From Fictibacillus phosphorivorans (GTDB lineage: Bacteria > Bacillota > Bacilli > Bacillales > Fictibacillaceae), in the NCBI RefSeq assembly GCF_007673525.1, contig NZ_VDZU01000001.1, positions 1,622,177-1,686,176 on the forward strand: a stretch of DNA of 64,000 bases. Direction: 5' to 3'. Numbering within the stretch: the stretch's first letter is position 1; each line of letters opens with the position of its first letter. The notes under the pieces were generated by a model that saw only the letters and a list, made by a program, of their open reading frames with translations, had not been told where the DNA came from and did no database searches. A program made the translations under genes and the position numbers. This document shows, piece by piece, positions 36,260-45,110 of the stretch.

Positions 36260-36367
36260 TTTTAGGTGAAAATCACTAATTTTCTCTTCTCTTTGCTTAT
36301 ACAAAGGTGTATACTGACGATGAAGCTTGACTAAACTCTAGAGGTGACGAATATGGGAGGTAAACAA

Positions 36368-37651
36368 ATGACAGCCCAAAATAACACAGACCAAAAATCC
36401 GACAATCATCATGAAAATGACAATGTACTCCAATCCACGCAATCCGTAATCGCGGATGCGCTCGATAAATTAGGATACTCTTCCGAAGTTTATGAGTTAT
36501 TAAAAGAACCGATTCGTATGTTGACCGTTCGAATTCCGGTCAAGATGGATGATGGAAGTACAAAGATTTTTACAGGATATCGTGCCCAGCATAATGATGC
36601 TGTTGGTCCAACCAAGGGCGGCGTTCGTTTTCATCCGAATGTATCAGAAACAGAAGTAAAAGCGCTATCAATCTGGATGAGCTTAAAAGCAGGTATTGTT
36701 GATCTGCCATACGGTGGAGGAAAAGGCGGAATCATTTGTGATCCGCGTACAATGTCATTCAGAGAACTAGAAAGATTAAGCCGTGGTTATGTAAGAGCGA
36801 TCAGTCAGTTAGTAGGACCGACGAAAGATATTCCAGCTCCAGACGTATTTACAAATTCGCAGATCATGGCTTGGATGATGGATGAGTACAGCAGAATCAG
36901 AGAGTTTGATTCTCCTGGATTTATTACAGGGAAACCACTTGTACTAGGTGGATCTCATGGCCGTGAAACAGCAACTGCTAAAGGTGTTACGATCTGTATC
37001 CGTGAAGCAGCAGTGAAAAAGGGTATCCAGCTTGAAGGTGCTCGTGTAGTCGTACAAGGTTTCGGTAACGCGGGAAGCTTCCTTGCTAAATTCATGCACG
37101 ATGCTGGTGCAAAAGTAATCGCGATCTCGGATGCATATGGTGGACTATACGATCCAGAAGGATTGGACATCGATTATCTGCTTGAACGCCGTGATAGCTT
37201 TGGAACCGTAACAAAGCTTTTCAAAGATACGATAACAAATCAAGAACTGTTAGAGCTTGATTGTGATATTTTAGTACCTGCAGCGATTGAAAACCAGATT
37301 ACTGAGAAGAATGCTAACCAGATCAAAGCTTCGATCGTTGTTGAAGCAGCGAACGGACCAACTACACTTGAAGCGACTAGAATCTTATCTGAAAGAGGAA
37401 TTCTTTTAGTACCTGACGTATTGGCAAGTGCTGGTGGAGTAACTGTATCTTACTTTGAGTGGGTACAGAACAACCAAGGTTATTACTGGACAGAAGAAGA
37501 AGTAGAAGAGAAGCTTGAACGAGTAATGGTAAAATCGTTTGAGACTGTTTATACAACGGCGATGAACAGAAAAGTAAACATGAGACTAGCCGCTTATATG
37601 GTTGGTGTTCGTAAGATGGCTGAAGCATCACGCTTCAGAGGCTGGATTTAA
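36368..37651 (+). CDS. gudB: NAD-specific glutamate dehydrogenase (GudB-type)
   Basis: Catabolic glutamate dehydrogenase, 427 residues. GYRAQHNDAVGPTKGGVRFHP and LPYGGGKGGI hold the substrate Lys; KDIPAPDVFTNSQIMAWMMDEY holds the catalytic Asp; VVQGFGNAGSFLAKF is the NAD loop. The three-codon duplication that silences gudB in laboratory B. subtilis is absent (ETEVKALSIWMSL), so the enzyme should be active. ATG 36368 has GGGAGG 7 bases before it; ATG 36353 has its own AGAGGTGA site, so two starts are possible. Confidence 0.94.
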   Translation: MTAQNNTDQKSDNHHENDNVLQSTQSVIADALDKLGYSSEVYELLKEPIRMLTVRIPVKMDDGSTKIFTGYRAQHNDAVGPTKGGVRFHPNVSETEVKALSIWMSLKAGIVDLPYGGGKGGIICDPRTMSFRELERLSRGYVRAISQLVGPTKDIPAPDVFTNSQIMAWMMDEYSRIREFDSPGFITGKPLVLGGSHGRETATAKGVTICIREAAVKKGIQLEGARVVVQGFGNAGSFLAKFMHDAGAKVIAISDAYGGLYDPEGLDIDYLLERRDSFGTVTKLFKDTITNQELLELDCDILVPAAIENQITEKNANQIKASIVVEAANGPTTLEATRILSERGILLVPDVLASAGGVTVSYFEWVQNNQGYYWTEEEVEEKLERVMVKSFETVYTTAMNRKVNMRLAAYMVGVRKMAEASRFRGWI

Positions 37652-37670
37652 ATTTTTGCAAACTCATACC

Positions 37671-37707
37671 AAATCTCCTATCATATGATGATAGGAGATT
37701 TTTTTTG
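37671..37707 (+). terminator. Terminator after gudB
   Basis: AAATCTCCTATCAT-ATG-ATGATAGGAGATTTTTTTT, a long perfect stem. Confidence 0.92.
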
Positions 37708-37754
37708 GCATGCTAAGAAAATGAATAACAGTGTCTTTTGGAGTGGTGAAAAAA

Positions 37755-38747
37755 GTGAATATAGACGTTTGTATTATTGGTGGAGGGCCATGCGGATTAG
37801 CTGCAGCTCTTGCACTACAGAAAAAAGGAATTTCTTACTGTGTGATTGAAAAAGGAAACGTAGTTAACACCATCTATCAATATCCAACGCATCAAACATT
37901 TTTTAGCTCGAGTGAAAAACTTGAGATCGGCAACTTTCCTTTCGTCCATGAACAACGAAAACCTAAAAGAATTCATGCGCTAACGTACTATCGTGAAGTA
38001 GTTAAAAGAAATAACCTTCAAGTTCGAACATTTGAAAAAGCAAAATCTGTGACCAAACAATCTGATGGAACGTTCAAAATTGAAACAACCAATCGTAAAG
38101 ATGAAACGATGAGTTACGATGCCAAATATGTCATCATCGCAACAGGGTATTATGATAACCCAAATCGATTGAACATCGAAGGAGAAGACCTGCCTCATGT
38201 TCATCATTATTTTAAAGAAGGTCATCCATATTATGACCTCGATGTGGCAGTGATCGGTGGGAAAAACTCTGCAATTGACGCAGCGTTAGAACTGCAAAAA
38301 GCAGGTGCTCGTCCTCACGTCTTTTACAGAGGAAGTACTTATTCACCGAGCATCAAACCATGGGTACTCCCAGAATTTGAAGCATGTGTGAAAGCAGGCA
38401 GCATCAAGATGACATTCGATGTTTGTGTAAATAAAATAACACAAGACGGCATGTATGTTACTGAAGGAGAGAGTGGATCTAAAACGTATCATCCGTTTCA
38501 TGCCGTGTTTGCCATGATCGGCTATCACCCTGATCATTCGTTTCTATCAAAGATGGGTGTAGACATCGATACAGAAACTGGACGTCCTTCTTTTTCTGAA
38601 GAAACGATGGAAACAAATGTGGAAGGTCTATTTATCGCAGGTGTAATTGCTGCAGGTAACAATGCAAATGAGATTTTTATCGAAAATGGAAGGTTTCACG
38701 GGGAAGTGATCGGTGAAACGATAGAAAAAAGAGAAAAAAACCGATAA
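37755..38747 (+). CDS. ypdA: YpdA-family FAD/NAD(P) bacillithiol-disulfide reductase
   Basis: 330-residue flavoprotein: FAD loop VCIIGGGPCGLAAALAL, IEKGNVVNTIYQYPTHQTFFSS near the N-terminus, second dinucleotide loop VAVIGGKNSAIDAALEL, and C-terminal GLFIAGVIAAG. The family reduces bacillithiol disulfide using NADPH as part of the Bdr/Brx pathway. The GTG at 37755 follows GGAGTGGTGA; the frame is open a little further upstream (GTG 37731). Confidence 0.88.
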   Translation: MNIDVCIIGGGPCGLAAALALQKKGISYCVIEKGNVVNTIYQYPTHQTFFSSSEKLEIGNFPFVHEQRKPKRIHALTYYREVVKRNNLQVRTFEKAKSVTKQSDGTFKIETTNRKDETMSYDAKYVIIATGYYDNPNRLNIEGEDLPHVHHYFKEGHPYYDLDVAVIGGKNSAIDAALELQKAGARPHVFYRGSTYSPSIKPWVLPEFEACVKAGSIKMTFDVCVNKITQDGMYVTEGESGSKTYHPFHAVFAMIGYHPDHSFLSKMGVDIDTETGRPSFSEETMETNVEGLFIAGVIAAGNNANEIFIENGRFHGEVIGETIEKREKNR

Positions 38748-38772
38748 CCTTTTTAAGTTATCGGTTTTTTTC
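38734..38772 (+). terminator. Terminator after ypdA
   Basis: AAAAAACCGATAAC...GTTATCGGTTTTTTT hairpin overlapping the gene end. Confidence 0.9.
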
Positions 38773-38858
38773 GTGAATCACATATCCGATTCCCATGTCT
38801 ACTAACTAAGTCTGAATTATTCATGGTCAATCATTTGATCAATTGATGAAAATATCCA

Positions 38859-39827
38859 TTATTGAAGAAAAAGTCGTTGCAACTGAAGTGGTTCACTCGT
38901 ATTTTCTAAAGCGATCATCAGTTTTAATCGTGCTTTTTGTCCGTTTAGTCCGTTTGAGAAGATCGCGCCAATTTCTTTTAAGTGCTTTCCTCCACCTTCA
39001 TATGAGTAGATGTCTTGAGCGATTCCGTTAAAACATCTTGATACGAGTACAACAGGTATTCCATTTGAAATGAGTTCTTTTATGGCAGGAACTGTTGCAG
39101 GAGGCAAGTTCCCTTGACCTAATGCTTCGATGACAACGCCATCTGCTGAATTTGTTGCCGCTTGGATCAAATTACCGTCCATGCCTGCATATGCTTTAAG
39201 TAAAACGACGTTCTTAGAAAAGTTCTTCACATGAAAGAAGTCTGATCGAATCGGTGTGTGATGGAACAGAACTCCTCGTTTTGTTACGATTCCGATCGGT
39301 CCATATTGAGGACTCTGGAATGTCGCGATGTTGCTCGTGTGAGTCTTCGTAACATTTTTTGCAGCGTGGATCTCGTCGTTAAATACAACAAGTGTTCCTT
39401 TGCCTAACGATTGATCTTCACAGGCAACTCGTACAGATGAGATCAGGTTGTATGGTCCATCTGAACCATGTTCGTTACTTGATCGCATTGCACCCGTAAC
39501 AATTACTGGGATTGATGTTTGAAGTACGAGATCTAATACATAAGCCGTTTCTTCGAGCGTGTCTGTTCCGTGAGTGATGACGATTCCATCGAATTGATCA
39601 GAATTTGTTTGTGTAGTAATAAATTGTGCTAACTCCAGCATATGGGAAGGAGTAATATGAGGAGATGGCAGATTCACATAATTTTTAACCGTTATTTCTG
39701 CTAGATCAGACAGTTCTCTGAGGGTCGCCTCTAGTGGGTGTGTTTCCTTCGTATTAACGCCGCCTGTGGATTTGTTCTCTTCCATAGCGATCGTGCCGCC
39801 AGTATGAATCAATAATATCTTTTTCAA
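38859..39827 (-). CDS. ansA: L-asparaginase type I
   Basis: Cytoplasmic enzyme hydrolysing asparagine to aspartate and ammonia, 322 residues, no signal peptide. Catalytic threonine motifs: LIHTGGTIAM near the N-terminus and VITHGTDTLEETAY near residue 85, with the later Lys in GAMRSSNEHGSDGP. The start is TTG with AGGAGGG 8 bases before it. It is divergent from prsW and close to gudB and ypdA. Confidence 0.93.
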   Translation of the reverse strand: MKKILLIHTGGTIAMEENKSTGGVNTKETHPLEATLRELSDLAEITVKNYVNLPSPHITPSHMLELAQFITTQTNSDQFDGIVITHGTDTLEETAYVLDLVLQTSIPVIVTGAMRSSNEHGSDGPYNLISSVRVACEDQSLGKGTLVVFNDEIHAAKNVTKTHTSNIATFQSPQYGPIGIVTKRGVLFHHTPIRSDFFHVKNFSKNVVLLKAYAGMDGNLIQAATNSADGVVIEALGQGNLPPATVPAIKELISNGIPVVLVSRCFNGIAQDIYSYEGGGKHLKEIGAIFSNGLNGQKARLKLMIALENTSEPLQLQRLFLQ

Positions 39828-39918
39828 GATTAACGCCCTCCTTATTCTTTGTGTTCGCTATTCCACTTCTTAAAATATCATGTTACGATATAAAAAAACA
39901 GTAGAAAAGAGGCAGGAC

Positions 39919-40599
39919 ATGCTAGCTGTAATTTCTGCAGCGGTGGCTCCGGCTATTGCTCTATTATCCTTTTTTTATCTAAAAGATAAATATGAGACCG
40001 AACCATTATCATTGGTGGTCAAAGTATATATATTTGGCGTTCTTCTCGTCTTTCCAATCATGGTTATTCAGTTTGGAATCAACGAAGAGATGAACGTACC
40101 TTCCTTTGTTGAGGCGTTTTTTGTTAGTGGTACATTAGAAGAGTTCTTCAAATGGTTCTTAGTGTTCTATGGAGCTTACCTTCACGAAGAGTTCAACGAG
40201 CCATATGATGGTATCGTGTATGCAACAGCGCTATCATTAGGATTTGCATCCTTAGAAAACATCTTTTATCTTTACACGTTTGGGATTGAAGAAGCGTTGG
40301 TCCGAGCGCTTCTGCCTGTAAGTGGTCATGCTTTGTTCGGAGTGATCATGGGCTTTTATTTAGGGAAAGGGAAGTTTTCAACAGGAAGAAGGAAGAAGAT
40401 CTACCTTACTCTGTCACTCCTTTTACCGGTTGTTTTACACGGTACGTTCAACTTCTTATTAGTATCCAGCACAAAATATATTTTCTTCTATATGTTCCCA
40501 TTTATGATTTTCTTATGGTGGTTCGCTCTTCGGAAAGTAAGAATCGCCAATACGGCTATAACTCCATACACAAATCCAGATGCGAAGACCGGAATATAA
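39919..40599 (+). CDS. prsW: Intramembrane metalloprotease PrsW
   Basis: 226 residues with about seven membrane segments. Glutamate-protease motifs: SGTLEEFFKWFLVFYGAY (Glu-Glu and Lys), FNEPYDGIVYATALSLGFASLEN and PVSGHALFGVIMGFY. In B. subtilis PrsW performs the first cut of the anti-sigma-W factor RsiW. ATG 39919 gives the expected N-terminus MLAVISAAVAPAIALLSFFYLKD. The frame is open further upstream but that segment is atypical. Confidence 0.92.
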   Translation: MLAVISAAVAPAIALLSFFYLKDKYETEPLSLVVKVYIFGVLLVFPIMVIQFGINEEMNVPSFVEAFFVSGTLEEFFKWFLVFYGAYLHEEFNEPYDGIVYATALSLGFASLENIFYLYTFGIEEALVRALLPVSGHALFGVIMGFYLGKGKFSTGRRKKIYLTLSLLLPVVLHGTFNFLLVSSTKYIFFYMFPFMIFLWWFALRKVRIANTAITPYTNPDAKTGI

Positions 40600-40616
40600 C
40601 CGGTCTTCTTTTATTT
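40584..40616 (+). terminator. Terminator after prsW
   Basis: GAAGACCGG...CCGGTCTTCTTTTATTT hairpin overlapping the stop codon. Confidence 0.88.
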
Positions 40617-40617
40617 C

Positions 40618-40736
40618 ACTATCAGAAAGTATAACTTGTTAGCACGATGTCATTCGACGTGGCAACAAGTTAAGGTAGATAGTATAAGCGCAACTAAGGC
40701 AGACCTGAAGAGCTTGGCGTCAGCCAAGTTTTCTTT
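40618..40736 (+). other. Structured intergenic element before sleB
   Basis: Nested complementary segments: ACTATC (40618) with GATAGT (40678); AACTTGTT (40633) with AACAAGTT (40664); GTC-ATTC-GAC at the tip. After a conserved-looking spacer (GCGCAACTAAGGCAGACCTG) comes CTTGGC-GTCA-GCCAAG with TTTTCTTT, a terminator-like second hairpin. There is no ORF in it. It could be a small RNA, an attenuator or a mobile hairpin unit. Confidence 0.55.
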
Positions 40737-40763
40737 ATTGTGAACCATGAGTCTTTGAAAGCT

Positions 40764-40792
40764 GAATAAAAAAAAACAGATTACAAATGATA
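40764..40792 (+). promoter_or_regulatory. Candidate sigma-G promoter of sleB-ypeB
   Basis: GAATA (-35), 17 bases, AATGATA (-10; 6 of 7 to CATXHTA). It is about 50 bases before sleB, which is a forespore sigma-G gene in B. subtilis. Confidence 0.5.
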
Positions 40793-40841
40793 TCTGTATA
40801 ACACGAAAATGGAGATTAAATTACAGGAGGCTTACTTTCTC

Positions 40842-41714
40842 ATGAAAAGAAATTCAGCTTACATAAAGGGAGCATTTTTTGCAATTGCCCTTTGTTTTGG
40901 GCTATTAGCTGGATTTGGTCAGAATAATGCACATGCATTTTCAAACCAAGTCGTTCAAGTGGGAGCAACGGGTGAAGATGTAGTTGAACTTCAGTCGAGG
41001 CTTCAATATCTAGGTTTTTACACGGGGAACATCGATGGCGTTTTTGGATGGAGAACGTATTGGGCATTACGAAACTTCCAATATGAGTTCGGTCTACCGA
41101 TCGATGGATTAGCAGGTGGTACGACAAAGAACAAGTTAGCAAAAGCTTCTAAATACGATAAAGCTTGGGTAAATAGACAGATTGACACCGGCAAGAAGTT
41201 TTCTTATTACGGCGGTGAAAAGAAAAGTGCAAAGAGTGGAGCGGCTAAAGGCGGCACTGCAAAAAGTGGCACACCAAAAGCTGGAACTGCAAAAGGAGCA
41301 GGGAAACCTAAAGCAAAGCCTGCTCAAGTTAAACCGGCAAAAAATATTCCTAATGGCTATTCTCAGAACGATGTGAATTTGATGGCTAACGCTGTTTATG
41401 GTGAAGCCCGTGGTGAACCTTACATCGGTCAAGTCGCAGTAGCAGCAGTTATTATCAACCGAGTAAATAGTGCTTCATTTCCAAACACCGTTTCTGGTGT
41501 AATCTTCGAACCAGGAGCATTCACAGCAGTTGCGGATGGCCAGATCTATCTAACGCCTAATGCACAAGCGAAAAAAGCGGTCATGGATGCATTGAACGGC
41601 TGGGATCCAACAGGAGAAGCTGAATATTATTTTAACCCTGATACAGCTACATCAGGCTGGATATGGACTCGTCCTCAAATCAAAAAAATCGGAAAGCACA
41701 TTTTCTGTAACTAA
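40842..41714 (+). CDS. sleB: Spore cortex-lytic enzyme SleB
   Basis: Lytic transglycosylase that degrades muramic-lactam cortex peptidoglycan at germination. 290 residues: signal peptide (about 1-32), peptidoglycan-binding domain (about 36-95, VGATGEDVVELQSRLQYLGFYTGNIDG), a low-complexity Ala/Gly/Lys/Thr linker (about 130-170), and a C-terminal hydrolase_2 domain (NDVNLMANAVYGEARGEPYIGQ, with the catalytic Glu). ATG with AGGAGG 10 bases before it. It forms an operon with ypeB, needed for SleB localisation and stability. Confidence 0.95.
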   Translation: MKRNSAYIKGAFFAIALCFGLLAGFGQNNAHAFSNQVVQVGATGEDVVELQSRLQYLGFYTGNIDGVFGWRTYWALRNFQYEFGLPIDGLAGGTTKNKLAKASKYDKAWVNRQIDTGKKFSYYGGEKKSAKSGAAKGGTAKSGTPKAGTAKGAGKPKAKPAQVKPAKNIPNGYSQNDVNLMANAVYGEARGEPYIGQVAVAAVIINRVNSASFPNTVSGVIFEPGAFTAVADGQIYLTPNAQAKKAVMDALNGWDPTGEAEYYFNPDTATSGWIWTRPQIKKIGKHIFCN

Positions 41715-41731
41715 TAAAGGGGTGAACTGAT

Positions 41732-43081
41732 ATGATACGCACGATCCTAATTGTACTGTTGTTCGTGGCAGTAGCAGGAACAGGCTATTGGGGCTACAGT
41801 GAACATCAAGAAAAGAATGCTGTACTTCTTCAAGCAGAAAACAACTATCAACGCGCTTTTCATGACTTGAACTTCCATATGGATTCTCTTCATGACAAGA
41901 TTGGCGAAACAATCGCTATGAATACACGTAATCAGCTATCTCCAGCATTGGCTCAAGTCTGGAGACTAACATCAGAGGCTCATAATGATGTAGGTCAACT
42001 GCCTTTAGCGCTATTACCTTTTAATAAAACAGAAGAGTTTTTAACAAAGATGGGCGAATTCAGTTATCGAGCAGCAGTTCGTGATCTAGACAAGAATCCG
42101 CTTAGTGATAAAGAATATAATACATTAAAAGAATTGTATGCAAACTCAACTGAAATCCAAAACGAATTAAGAAAAACAGAATCACTCGCGCAAAAGAACA
42201 ACTTGCGTTGGATGGATGTCGAGATGGCACTAGCTACGAATAAACAGCCAGAAGACAACACGATTATTGATGGATTTAAGACTGTTGATAAATCAGTAGA
42301 AGGCTACTCAGACGTAGATTTCGGAACTGAAGTATCCAACATGGAAAAAATGAAAGACCGTGATCTTAGTCAGTTAAAAGGTAAAAAGATCACAAAAGAA
42401 GAAGCCAAAAAGATTGCGATCGATTTCTTCCAACTAAAGAAAAACGTGAAGATTACAGTAGAAAGCACTGGAAAAGATGCAAAGTACGACGCATACTCAC
42501 TAACGTTATATAACCCAGATACAAAAGGCACAACATATATGGACCTAACGAAAAAGGGTGGATATCCACTTTACGTCCTTTACGATCGTAATGTTGGGAA
42601 GGCAAAAATCTCACTGAATGAAGCGATGCTTCAAGCTGATGACTTCTTGAAAAAGCATATGGAAAGTCAAATGGAGATGGTAACGAGTGACCAATACGAT
42701 AACATCGGGGTGTTCACTTATGCTCGACTCGACGATGGTGTAAGGATCTATCCTGAGACCGTGTCTGTAAAAGTAGCATTAGATAATGGAGACATCATGG
42801 GGTATGAAGGTACAGACTTCCTTCTAGCACATGTAGACGATAGAACGCCTACGTTTAAGATCTCTGAACAAGAAGCAAGAACAAATCTTAACCCTAAGTT
42901 CCAAGTAAAAGAAACAAGCAAGGCATTGATTCGAAACGATATTAACGAAGAAGTGTATTGCTACGAATTCCTAGGAATTCTAGGTAATGATACATTCCGC
43001 GTCTTCATTAACGCAGAGAACGGAAACGAAGAAGAAGTAAGAAAGCTTAAAGAAGCAGAGCCATCTTACAACGATATTTAA
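41732..43081 (+). CDS. ypeB: Germination protein YpeB
   Basis: 449 residues: N-terminal membrane helix (about 3-22), a helical domain, then PepSY-type repeats in the C-terminal half (KKITKEEAKKIAIDFFQ; ISLNEAMLQADDFLKKHM; ISEQEARTNLNPKF). It forms a mutually stabilising pair with SleB in the spore. It starts 17 bases after sleB with an AAAGGGGTGA site. A terminator lies about 220 bases downstream after repeat R6. Confidence 0.95.
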   Translation: MIRTILIVLLFVAVAGTGYWGYSEHQEKNAVLLQAENNYQRAFHDLNFHMDSLHDKIGETIAMNTRNQLSPALAQVWRLTSEAHNDVGQLPLALLPFNKTEEFLTKMGEFSYRAAVRDLDKNPLSDKEYNTLKELYANSTEIQNELRKTESLAQKNNLRWMDVEMALATNKQPEDNTIIDGFKTVDKSVEGYSDVDFGTEVSNMEKMKDRDLSQLKGKKITKEEAKKIAIDFFQLKKNVKITVESTGKDAKYDAYSLTLYNPDTKGTTYMDLTKKGGYPLYVLYDRNVGKAKISLNEAMLQADDFLKKHMESQMEMVTSDQYDNIGVFTYARLDDGVRIYPETVSVKVALDNGDIMGYEGTDFLLAHVDDRTPTFKISEQEARTNLNPKFQVKETSKALIRNDINEEVYCYEFLGILGNDTFRVFINAENGNEEEVRKLKEAEPSYNDI

Positions 43082-43133
43082 AAGGGAATTATGGTTATCG
43101 TGAAAAAAGGTTTGGATTAATTGCTTCATTGAC

Positions 43134-43266
43134 AAGTTGATTGGAACGGAAGGTGCGAGACTCCTGGGGGATCAGCGGGACAGGTGAGACTCCTAAGGGT
43201 GCGGAGCGCCGAGGAGGCTCACCGCACGCCCCCCGGAAAGCGAGCAGCCTGGAGTGGAAATCAACT
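43134..43266 (+). repeat. Dispersed intergenic element, simple copy R6
   Basis: A clean uninterrupted copy: AAGTTGATTGGAACG to GGAGTGGAAATCAACT. Arms CTGGGGG (43164-43170) and CCCCCGG (43230-43236); central hairpin GGTGAG...CTCACC with a sub-stem GGTGC-GGA-GCGCC. Confidence 0.88.
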
Positions 43267-43300
43267 ACTTACTACTATTTCAGATTGATCAAATTTTTTT

Positions 43301-43341
43301 AAAAGCAAAATTTCGCAACTTGAAATTTTGCTTTTTCTTTT
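43301..43341 (+). terminator. Terminator downstream of ypeB and R6
   Basis: AAAAGCAAAATTTC...GAAATTTTGCTTTTTCTTTT hairpin. Confidence 0.8.
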
Positions 43342-43400
43342 ATTTTGAAACTGTCATAATAAGGTAGAAAGATAAGAATGCAATGTATGGGGGAAGTTTG

Positions 43401-44066
43401 ATGATTACAGTGGGTGAACCGTTATATTTAGAGCCGTTGTTTTCGGACAAAAAAGATAAATATCGCTGTAAAGTGTTCGATGTAAAAGAGGATCATCTCT
43501 ACATTGATTATCCGAGTAACGAGAAAACAAATCGCACGGAATATTTTTTTGATGGAACACAGTTTAAAGCCTCTTTTGTAGATAAAGAGAGAAACGTTTA
43601 CACATTTCGAACAGAGCTTTTAGGTAGAAAGATTGAAAATATTCCCGTCTTGATGATCACTTCTCCAAAAGAAGAAGAGATCCATAAGATTCAGCGAAGA
43701 GAATTTGTAAGAGTTGAAACGATGATAGACACGTCTGTTGTTAACCAAGATGATGCATATCCACCATTTAACTCTGTTATTCTTGATCTAAGTGCAGGAG
43801 GAATGCTGCTTTCTCTTCCAGTCGAGCATGCCGTCAGGAGTGAGGATCGGTTGAACTGTTTAGTCGTTTTTCCTATGCAATCTGGAGAAAAACTGTATCT
43901 GGACCTAAAATGCACAGTGTTAAGAGTATTCGATGGAGGAGCAGGCGGACGGCAGAAAGCGTCCCTTCAATTTGAGAAGATCACACAAAGAGATCGTCAG
44001 CATATTATCCGATTCTGCTTCGAACAGCAACTGCTTAAGAAGAAAAAAGAGAGCGTGGGTCTATAG
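43401..44066 (+). CDS. ypfA: PilZ-domain c-di-GMP receptor YpfA (MotI)
   Basis: 221 residues: N-terminal YcgR-like domain (about 1-95) and a PilZ domain with the c-di-GMP motifs RREFVR (about 98-103) and DLSAGGM. In B. subtilis it binds c-di-GMP and stops flagellar rotation through MotA. ATG 43401 behind GGGGGAAG; the ATG at 43383 lacks a site. It is separate from the sleB operon. Confidence 0.9.
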   Translation: MITVGEPLYLEPLFSDKKDKYRCKVFDVKEDHLYIDYPSNEKTNRTEYFFDGTQFKASFVDKERNVYTFRTELLGRKIENIPVLMITSPKEEEIHKIQRREFVRVETMIDTSVVNQDDAYPPFNSVILDLSAGGMLLSLPVEHAVRSEDRLNCLVVFPMQSGEKLYLDLKCTVLRVFDGGAGGRQKASLQFEKITQRDRQHIIRFCFEQQLLKKKKESVGL

Positions 44067-44124
44067 AAGTGCATAAAGTTTTTCTTTTTGGGAAAAATAC
44101 TCCCGAAAAGAAGGTGACGTACTT

Positions 44125-44301
44125 ATGAAACGATTTGAACGAATATTGATTCAGCTTGCCGTAGTTCATTTTATTTTACTAGTTGCCGCGCAATTTTTGC
44201 TTGAGATTCCTTCCTTTAAGTTATATACAAACAAGAGCATCTATTACGAAGGAGTCATCAAGAATGACCAACAACCAACTTTGGAAACCATAGACCGTTA
44301 A
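44125..44301 (+). CDS. ypfB: YpfB-like small membrane protein (DUF5359)
   Basis: 58 residues: MKRFERILIQLAVVHFILLV opens a single membrane helix, then a polar tail with KSIYYEGVIKN. AAGGTGA ribosome site 8 bases before the ATG. The location between ypfA and cmk and the N-terminal pattern match B. subtilis ypfB, whose role is unknown. Confidence 0.8.
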   Translation: MKRFERILIQLAVVHFILLVAAQFLLEIPSFKLYTNKSIYYEGVIKNDQQPTLETIDR

Positions 44302-44360
44302 ACAACATGTATGGTAATATACATATAGATTAAGTCTGATGAATTCAGATTTATACACAG

Positions 44361-44394
44361 AAAAAAAGCAGGGGATACTCACCTGCTTTTTATT
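44361..44394 (+). terminator. Terminator between ypfB and cmk
   Basis: AAAAAGCAGG-GGATACTCA-CCTGCTTTTTATT hairpin, about 60 bases after the ypfB stop. Confidence 0.75.
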
Positions 44395-44434
44395 GCTATG
44401 TATGCATAGTCATAGGTATGGGGTAGGAGGAAAC

Positions 44435-45109
44435 ATGAAAAAATTATTATCGATCGCCATTGATGGACCGGCTGGAGCAGGAAAAAGCACGGTAGCCAAA
44501 CAAGTAGCTGAACGTCTTTCTTTCATTTACATTGACACGGGTGCTATGTATAGGGCACTTACGTATAAAGCTCTTCTAAAGGGAGCAAATCTTAATGATG
44601 GACGCGAACTAGAAATCGTTTTAAATGATACAGATATTAAATTAGTAATCACCGATGGTGGACAAGCTGTACTTCTTGACGGAAAAGACGTATCAGAAGA
44701 GATCAGAACTAGTGAAGTAACGAATAATGTATCATTTGTTGCAAGGCAGCAAGAAGTACGAACCGAAATGGTAAAAAGACAGCAGCTACTAGCTGAATCT
44801 GGCGGCGTAGTCATGGATGGCCGTGATATCGGTACACACGTTATGCCTAACGCGGAGCTAAAAATTTTCTTGATCGCTTCTGTAGAAGAAAGAGCGCGCA
44901 GACGCTATGAAGAAAATATAACAAAAGGGTTTGAAGCAGATTTTGAACTTTTAAAAAGCGAGATTGCTTTAAGAGATAAACGTGACAGTGAAAGAGAAGT
45001 AGCTCCACTAAGAAAAGCAGAAGATGCTATCGAACTGGACACAACAAGTATGACGATCGAAGAGGTAGTTTCAAGCATTCTTCATTATGCAAAAGAAAGG
45101 GCTTTGTAA
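44435..45109 (+). CDS. cmk: Cytidylate kinase
   Basis: Phosphorylates CMP and dCMP, 224 residues. P-loop [15 protein letters not shown] at about residues 8-22, [30 protein letters not shown] and a lid with RRYEE. The start is ATG 44435 behind TAGGAGG; a long upstream open frame crosses a terminator and is rejected. plsC begins 1 base after the stop. Confidence 0.96.
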   Translation: MKKLLSIAIDGPAGAGKSTVAKQVAERLSFIYIDTGAMYRALTYKALLKGANLNDGRELEIVLNDTDIKLVITDGGQAVLLDGKDVSEEIRTSEVTNNVSFVARQQEVRTEMVKRQQLLAESGGVVMDGRDIGTHVMPNAELKIFLIASVEERARRRYEENITKGFEADFELLKSEIALRDKRDSEREVAPLRKAEDAIELDTTSMTIEEVVSSILHYAKERAL

Positions 45110-45110
45110 A

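Noticed and set aside
41136..41432. 98-codon minus-strand frame opposite sleB
   Set aside because: It is the complement of the low-complexity Ala/Gly/Lys linker of SleB, which leaves long antisense frames open by composition.
44339..44434. Longer start for cmk (32 extra codons)
   Set aside because: It would cross the ypfB-cmk terminator hairpin; ATG 44435 has TAGGAGG and the P-loop at the expected distance.
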